A stretch of DNA of 64,000 bases, from assembly GCA_024138025.1 (NCBI GenBank), contig JAMXBD010004354.1, forward strand, positions 1 through 64,000, written 5' to 3'. The stretch's first letter is position 1. Each line of letters starts with the position of its first letter. Below, one piece after another: positions 58,861 through 64,000 of this stretch. Source of the stretch: Combretum micranthum. Lineage: Eukaryota > Streptophyta > Magnoliopsida > Myrtales > Combretaceae. The translations under genes were made by a program, and so were the position numbers. The notes below the pieces were generated by a model that was not told the origin of the DNA, did no database searches, and saw only the letters and a program-made list of their open reading frames with translations.

Positions 58861-60121
58861 AATTTTCTGTTATTAAAACTACTCGTTTTGAGGATAAGTA
58901 TCACCAAACCTCGAATGGAGGGCGTAAATCCATTCAACATATAGTTCCCAGAAAGCTATGTGCTTGTTTGCCCACGTGCTTGTGCATTACATTTGCTTGA
59001 CTAAATCAACTTGTTTGAATCTTGTTACAAGATGTTATTTATGGAAATAGTTCTCACTAAGCCTATTAGCTTATACCCCAATAGATATCTTTTGCAGTTC
59101 CCGTACTTATGGTTAAGGCCACGTGGACCATGCGGGCAGGTAATTTCTCTTGAACATTAGAAATTTGGGTAAAAATTTAGCCTAGTATTAGCATGCATAT
59201 ATTTATATAATAGATTAGTAATTTAAGGTGTTGTCCCTAAGTTTGTAAAGTCTTTGCCATGAATGAATAATTATTGTGAATCCTCTTTTCTTAATATGTT
59301 TTTATATCTCCTTAAGCTTCATAATTCCATATATGGTCCTCTAAAATTGTGAAAGTAAGCCTTACATTTAATATAAAAGCTTTCGGAAATGACTAAGGTT
59401 GTCATACTTAAGCTTTAATATTGAGTGTGGCGGACTGTCACGTTTAGGGTACCCATTGGGGCGTGACACATTATGAGTCTAAGAAACATACACTAAGCTC
59501 ATGCTAAATTGTATGAACATGATAAAAAATATAGGTAGGATTTTTACTTAAGGTTTAATGGAGGATTTGAAAAGAGATGAATGGGTTTTGTTAATTTTAT
59601 TGAAAAGTAGTGGATGATAGAGAGTGTTTTGAGAGGGGATTATTGGAGAGAGGTTTTGAGAGGAAATTTTGGTACAGTTTTGTTATGTAGAATGAATATA
59701 TGAAAGAATGAATGAGAAATGGGGTATTTATAAAATTTTTGAGTGGAATTTAGATGTAATAAAATAAATTGAAAAAAAAAAATATAGAGGAAGAGAGAGA
59801 GATGATCGGCTCATGAAGGGAGAGAGAGAGGGAGGATAATTTGTTTGTTTTGTAATTTTTGTAAAGAAAAGTAATAATGTGTAAGGTTTGATGTGAATAA
59901 AGTTGTATTGGAAATGTAAAAGTGTAAGAAATAGGTGTATGGATAGTAAGAAATAGGTGTAAGAAAAAGTAGAGATAGTGAAATAGTAATGAATAGTAGA
60001 AATAGTACTATGAATAGTAGACTAGACAAATAAAATATCGGTAGTAATAAAAATACGCGTAAACGAGCTATATCTAATATTTTTAGTTACCGACAAATTC
60101 TTAAACTGATATTTTGAAATG

Positions 60122-63100
60122 TGTAAGCCCTCGAATTTTTCGATTATGGTTTTGAAATACCAAATCGAAACCCTAAAGTCTAACCTAAGTTGAAACCGAA
60201 CCTTAAACAATTTTGATCACGGAATTTCATAAGAAAATTTTCAAAAACAAAAATAGAAAGTTCAATAATCGATCGATTCGAAAATCCGAACATGAAAAGA
60301 TTCGCCTATCCGATCCCTGAGTTAAACCTCTCAATTTCTATGGGAAAGATGGATTAAACCCTAATAAGAAGTCAACCGATTTTCAGAGTCAACAAAACCT
60401 TAGTTTACCGTAACCGCTTAGGTCCGGCATTGCCGTTTCTCTAGCCCTAGAAAACGAAGTTGGAAAAGTTAGCTATAATATTCGTAATAGCTATAGGTTA
60501 TATAAAAATTTCATTTTGCAAAATTCGAGAGTCCTTAGAACCCGATCGACACAATTCTCGAAAAACGTGTTCGGAAGCCCGGAATAAGGAAAAAATTCCG
60601 AATATATCGTTAGACTCGTAAAAATATAAGATTTTCGAAAATATCAATTTTGTAATTTTTCGATAGCTAAAAATATCAAATATCGCTTTTATACGCTATT
60701 TTCTTACTACCGGTATTAAATTGTCATGTCTACTTTTACATTACACTATTTTCTACTATTCTACACCATTCATCTATCTCTACTTTTTCTTACAACCTAC
60801 TCTTACAAACCATACACCTATTTCTTACACATTTTCATTTCCAATACAACTTCACATCTTTCATTTCTTACTTTTAATTAACAAAATAACAAAGAATTAA
60901 AATTTTCTTCTTCCCATCGATGAAAGTAGTGTCGGCCCCCCTCCATAATGCCTCAATTTGTTTAATTTTTCACTATTTAATTAACACAAATTATCTCCTA
61001 CATTTTCCTATAAATACTCCCTAATACCTTCACTGTAAGCCCCGAAAAATTTTAGTAAATAATTCTAAGATGAACTTCGAAAATAAACCCTAAAAATCAC
61101 TCCAAATTAAAACCAAATTTCGACAATCCTAAATCATGAACGAATCCAAAAACTTCTTAATCATGAGAAAACTAAAATCCTTAAAAATAAAATAAGAACT
61201 CAGTGGTCTTCATTTCCAAAACCACTACGTACGACAAATTCCATACGTGACTCCGATTTATAAAATCGGGTAATATAGATCCCAAAAATGAATTATTTAA
61301 AAGTAAATAACGATTAACTTTCGGAAATGAAACCCAATTCAAAAATTCTGAAAACGTCAAAATATATAAATACTTACAAAATAAATTTCTCAAATTAAAT
61401 ATGTTATATAAACATAAATATCAGTTTCAAATTGGCAAGATCTAAACCGGAAAATCACCCGGAAACCCTAACCGGAATACAATAGTGTAAGTCCGGCAAT
61501 CTAGCGCCCCTAACCCTAGACGCCGAGATGTAGTTTTATATATAGAATAACTCATAGTAATGTAAGTTCTTTTATAATATAAGATTGGTAAATTTTTGAC
61601 CTATTTCGAACCCGTTCGGATACAGACTTCGAAAAGCGTGTCACGGGGCTCGAGATATCAAAAATATACAAATAATACCATTAGACTCATAATTTCATAA
61701 GATTTCCAAATATATCAGTATATAATTTTTCGGGTTATGAAAGTTACAGTTATAACCTTTTTATCGTATTTTCATTATTAACGATAATTAATTAGTCTTT
61801 TGCACTATTCATTTTTATTTCATTACAAAATTTTATTATTCTTATAAAGCCTTATGTTTTTAGATAAATATTTTATATGTTATAGAAAATTTTGTTTTTC
61901 TAAAATTTAGTCGTTTCGATCATTACGGGATCAGATTCTGTTTAAGACCCGATACTAAAAATAAAATAAATTAATTTAATAATTGAAAAATATTTTTATT
62001 TTCATATAATTTTTTAGAATTTTTCGGTTTATAAAGATATCATTTATAGCCCATATTCGCGTATTTTGATCATACCGGTAATATAATTGTTAAAATACTA
62101 AAAAATTCAAATAATTATTTAATTTTAAATATGAAAAATCTGCTACAAATATTTGGAATAAATTTCTAATTTTATTTTATTTTAATTTATTTTATTAATA
62201 AAGTACTTTACAACCCATACCTTCAAGTATACCTTACACATATTACTTCATTTTCACTTCAGTTTTCTACACATTATCCACATTGATGGCAGATTTTTGA
62301 CCTTATTAATGCCTGCCATTGTCCTTTAACTACCATTTTGACTAAATTAATTATTTTCTACTCCTTCTTAAGAAAGTTACATTACACATTTATTACACAA
62401 TTCAAATTCAAGTCAAATTTCAACAATTTCCCCTCTCTCTCCTCCCCATTTTCACGTGCAGCATGATCCTTTTGGGCTGCCTTGTTTTATTATTTTTTTC
62501 TCTCATTTATTCAATTAAAACACTCATTTTCTCTCACTCCTTTATTTACTCACTTTCCTTCTTTCATTCTTTAACTTTTCTCTCTCATTTTCCTCTCTTT
62601 CTTCTTCTCTTGTTCTTATTTCTTCAACAAAACAAGCTGCCCCCAATTCATTCTTGAGCCTTCATCCATATTTCTTGAAGATTTTTAAGCAAATCTTCAT
62701 CTCAAAGCCTCCATAGGTAATATAGGTAAAGTGTAATAAAGGTTTCATGCATCAAATGACCTTCCATAAGCTTAAAAGCTTAGGATGATGATGCCAAAAA
62801 TAAAACTCTCCTTTTCTCTACCTTTATTATCTTGTATTTCAATTATTTTGTTGTTTAAAGTTGATATATATTGTAGATCTAACTTTTTATAGCTTTGATT
62901 TTTGTTTGTGCCATAGATCTTGTTATTTAAGTTGTTATATTTGTTATTTCTTATGATTTATGCATAGATCTATCATCCACATATTCATCTTAGTGATTCA
63001 TCCATTTAAAACTAGTTTAGAAAACTAGATCTAGAGTTTTGAGTTCATAAAATGCATTAGACTTTGTTTTTGTTCATGAACAACTTACTAACATGATGAT

Positions 63101-64000
63101 GGTAGAAAGTTGTAGGAAACTCAAGATCTATTTTATTTTCAACCAAAATGATTTTTGAAAATTCGGATGAAAATGGACCATATTTAGAAAAGTGATTTTT
63201 TAACTTCAAAATGTGTATTTTCCATTTAAAATGAAGGGCTTAGGGTATAGATACCATAAATGAAAGATTCTGATAAGTAAAGTTTAGATCCATGACATTT
63301 ATAGCTTATTACCATGTATTTGTTTTATGTTTATGTTCATATTAAGTATAGATCTTAGTTATGAACTCAAACAAAATTGTGAAATTCGTATTTTGGCAAG
63401 ACCCCCATTTAAAAACCACTTTTCAAGTGTCAAAATGTAATTTTTGTTTAAGAAAATGAAGGCTTAATATATGTATATCATCAAGACTTCTTTTTTTCAA
63501 GAATCAAAAGTGATTCCAAAAGTTATTTTCAAAATAAAAATCTATTTTCGGATTTTGGTCAAGACATATTTTAAAAACATGTTTTCCAACTCAAAAAGGA
63601 AGTTTTTATTTAAGAAATGAAAAGCTCTAAGATATGATGTGGAATGGATTTTCATAAGCTTAGATAGATTTTATCAAAAGATATGAACCAAAAATAAATT
63701 TCTAAATTCGGATCCCAACAAGACCAATTTTTAAAACCATTTATCAACTCCAAAACTCATGTTTTATGTGAAAAATGAAGTATATAGGTAATAGTATCAT
63801 TAAGTAATGATTTTTGCAAGTTAAAATGAGTTTAGGCATGAGTAATGTGTAAAACAAGTAATGGAATTAAAATGGAAAATTTTGAGTTAGTGATCAAATT
63901 GCCAAATTCGTAATTTGAGATAATGCATAAGTAATCACTTAGTATTTGAGCTCAAATTGCAAGTTTTATGTGTCAAATGAAGTCCTTAGGTAATTGATAT
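60122..64000 (+). repeat. LTR, family D (A-related), inserted in LTR C and interrupted by LTR B, runs off the window
   Basis: It begins TGTAAGCCCTCG at 60122 with AAATG as the preceding target site. It parallels the A U3 (the 'ggcattgccgttt' block near 60428 and the 'gaacccgatcg.cacaattctcg' block near 60540) but carries about 120 extra or unrelated bases near its 5' end. At 61033 it is cut by the B LTR, and its remainder lies beyond 64000. Confidence 0.75.
61034..64000 (+). repeat. LTR, family B, partial (window ends inside it)
   Basis: It starts TGTAAGCCCCG at 61034, preceded by the target site TTCAC. It follows the B copy at 20031 to about 23000 with small indels: U3, the 'ttcacgtg.agc' leader region near 62450, and the tandem array from about 63130. 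Whether it is solo or the 5' LTR of a full element cannot be seen. Confidence 0.9.

Larger units (their letters stand above)
55750..59468 (+). mobile_element. Solo LTR, family A (subtype 1), imperfect TSD CTTAT / C(A)TTAT
   Basis: The 3719-bp LTR runs from TGTAAACCCC to CCATTGGGGCGTGACA and is inserted in the inverted C LTR. CTTAT (55745-55749) matches CATTAT (59469-59474) with one extra base. It is the closest match to the outer LTR at 28368-35217 and shows that LTR's 3' end uninterrupted. TATA lies near 56451, the candidate exon at 58277-58375 and the 'cttggcg' minisatellite at 58690-58860. Confidence 0.93.
36126..60121 (-). repeat. Inverted LTR, family C, split by three later insertions
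   Basis: It starts TGTCATGTCCC (reverse of the GGGGCGTGACA tip) and is present as 36126-37984, 54680-55749 and 59474-60121, about 3.6 kb in sum. It is interrupted by the gag-only element, by a solo A LTR and by LTR D. The last piece stops about 400 bp before the expected TGTAA tip, which must lie beyond the window on the far side of LTR D. It shares motif order with A and B but is diverged in sequence. Its candidate exon on the minus strand (37191-37286) has a GTAAGT donor. Confidence 0.8.

Overview
The window looks like a gene-desert stretch of a large, AT-rich plant nuclear genome (probably a eudicot; the species cannot be read from the sequence). I find no host protein-coding gene, tRNA, rRNA or CRISPR. 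Almost every base can be assigned to LTR retrotransposons of the Ty3/gypsy type. The evidence is tRNA-iMet primer-binding sites, polypurine tracts, CX2CX4HX4C zinc-knuckle gag proteins, TG...CA long terminal repeats and 5-bp target-site duplications (TSDs). Most LTRs are very long (3.2-5 kb) and belong to related families that I call A, B, C, D and E. They share near-palindromic tips (TGTAARCCCC at the 5' end, GGGGCGTGACA at the 3' end).

Left part (1-17530). A minus-strand gag-only element has its 3' LTR at 1-2068, its interior at 2069-7166 and its 5' LTR at 7167-9897. It runs into a second interior fragment (9898-10291), so it is a tandem or recombined structure. Next come a truncated minus-strand A-like LTR (10292-15554) carrying a nested solo LTR E (11183-14604, TSD CACAC), a minus-strand C/D-like LTR tail (15555-16245), and a decayed Ty3/gypsy integrase C-terminus with its 3' flank (16246-17530). 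The sequence at 17531-19088 and 35857-36125 is old, poorly recognisable repeat remnant.

Middle part (19089-35851). This is a four-member nest of solo LTRs, each with an exact TSD. An inverted B LTR (CCTAC) contains a forward B LTR (20031-24908, TACAT) and a forward A LTR (28368-35217, TGATA). That A LTR contains an inverted A LTR (31935-35162, TTTAA). The arms make very long palindromes.

Right part (36126-64000). An inverted C LTR is interrupted by a complete 16.7-kb non-autonomous element (37985-54674, TSD GTATA). This element has 4.7-4.8 kb LTRs, PBS, two decayed tandem gag copies, PPT and no recognisable pol, and its 5' LTR holds a nested inverted solo A LTR (39883-43577, TSD TTTTC). Further right are a solo A LTR (55750-59468) and an LTR D (60122 onward) interrupted by an LTR B that leaves the window.

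The most interesting observation: ten LTR copies from four diverged families carry the same short module, a candidate exon of about 70 or 96-100 nt. It begins after a YAG acceptor and ends with a start codon in the context ATGGC (ATGAC in one copy) immediately before a GTRAGT splice donor. In the complete element, candidate acceptors lie directly before each of the two gag copies, downstream of the PBS, and both preserve the same phase (reading M-A-E-R). This suggests that the gag start codon is supplied from inside the LTR by splicing across the LTR/PBS junction. It is an inference that needs RNA evidence.
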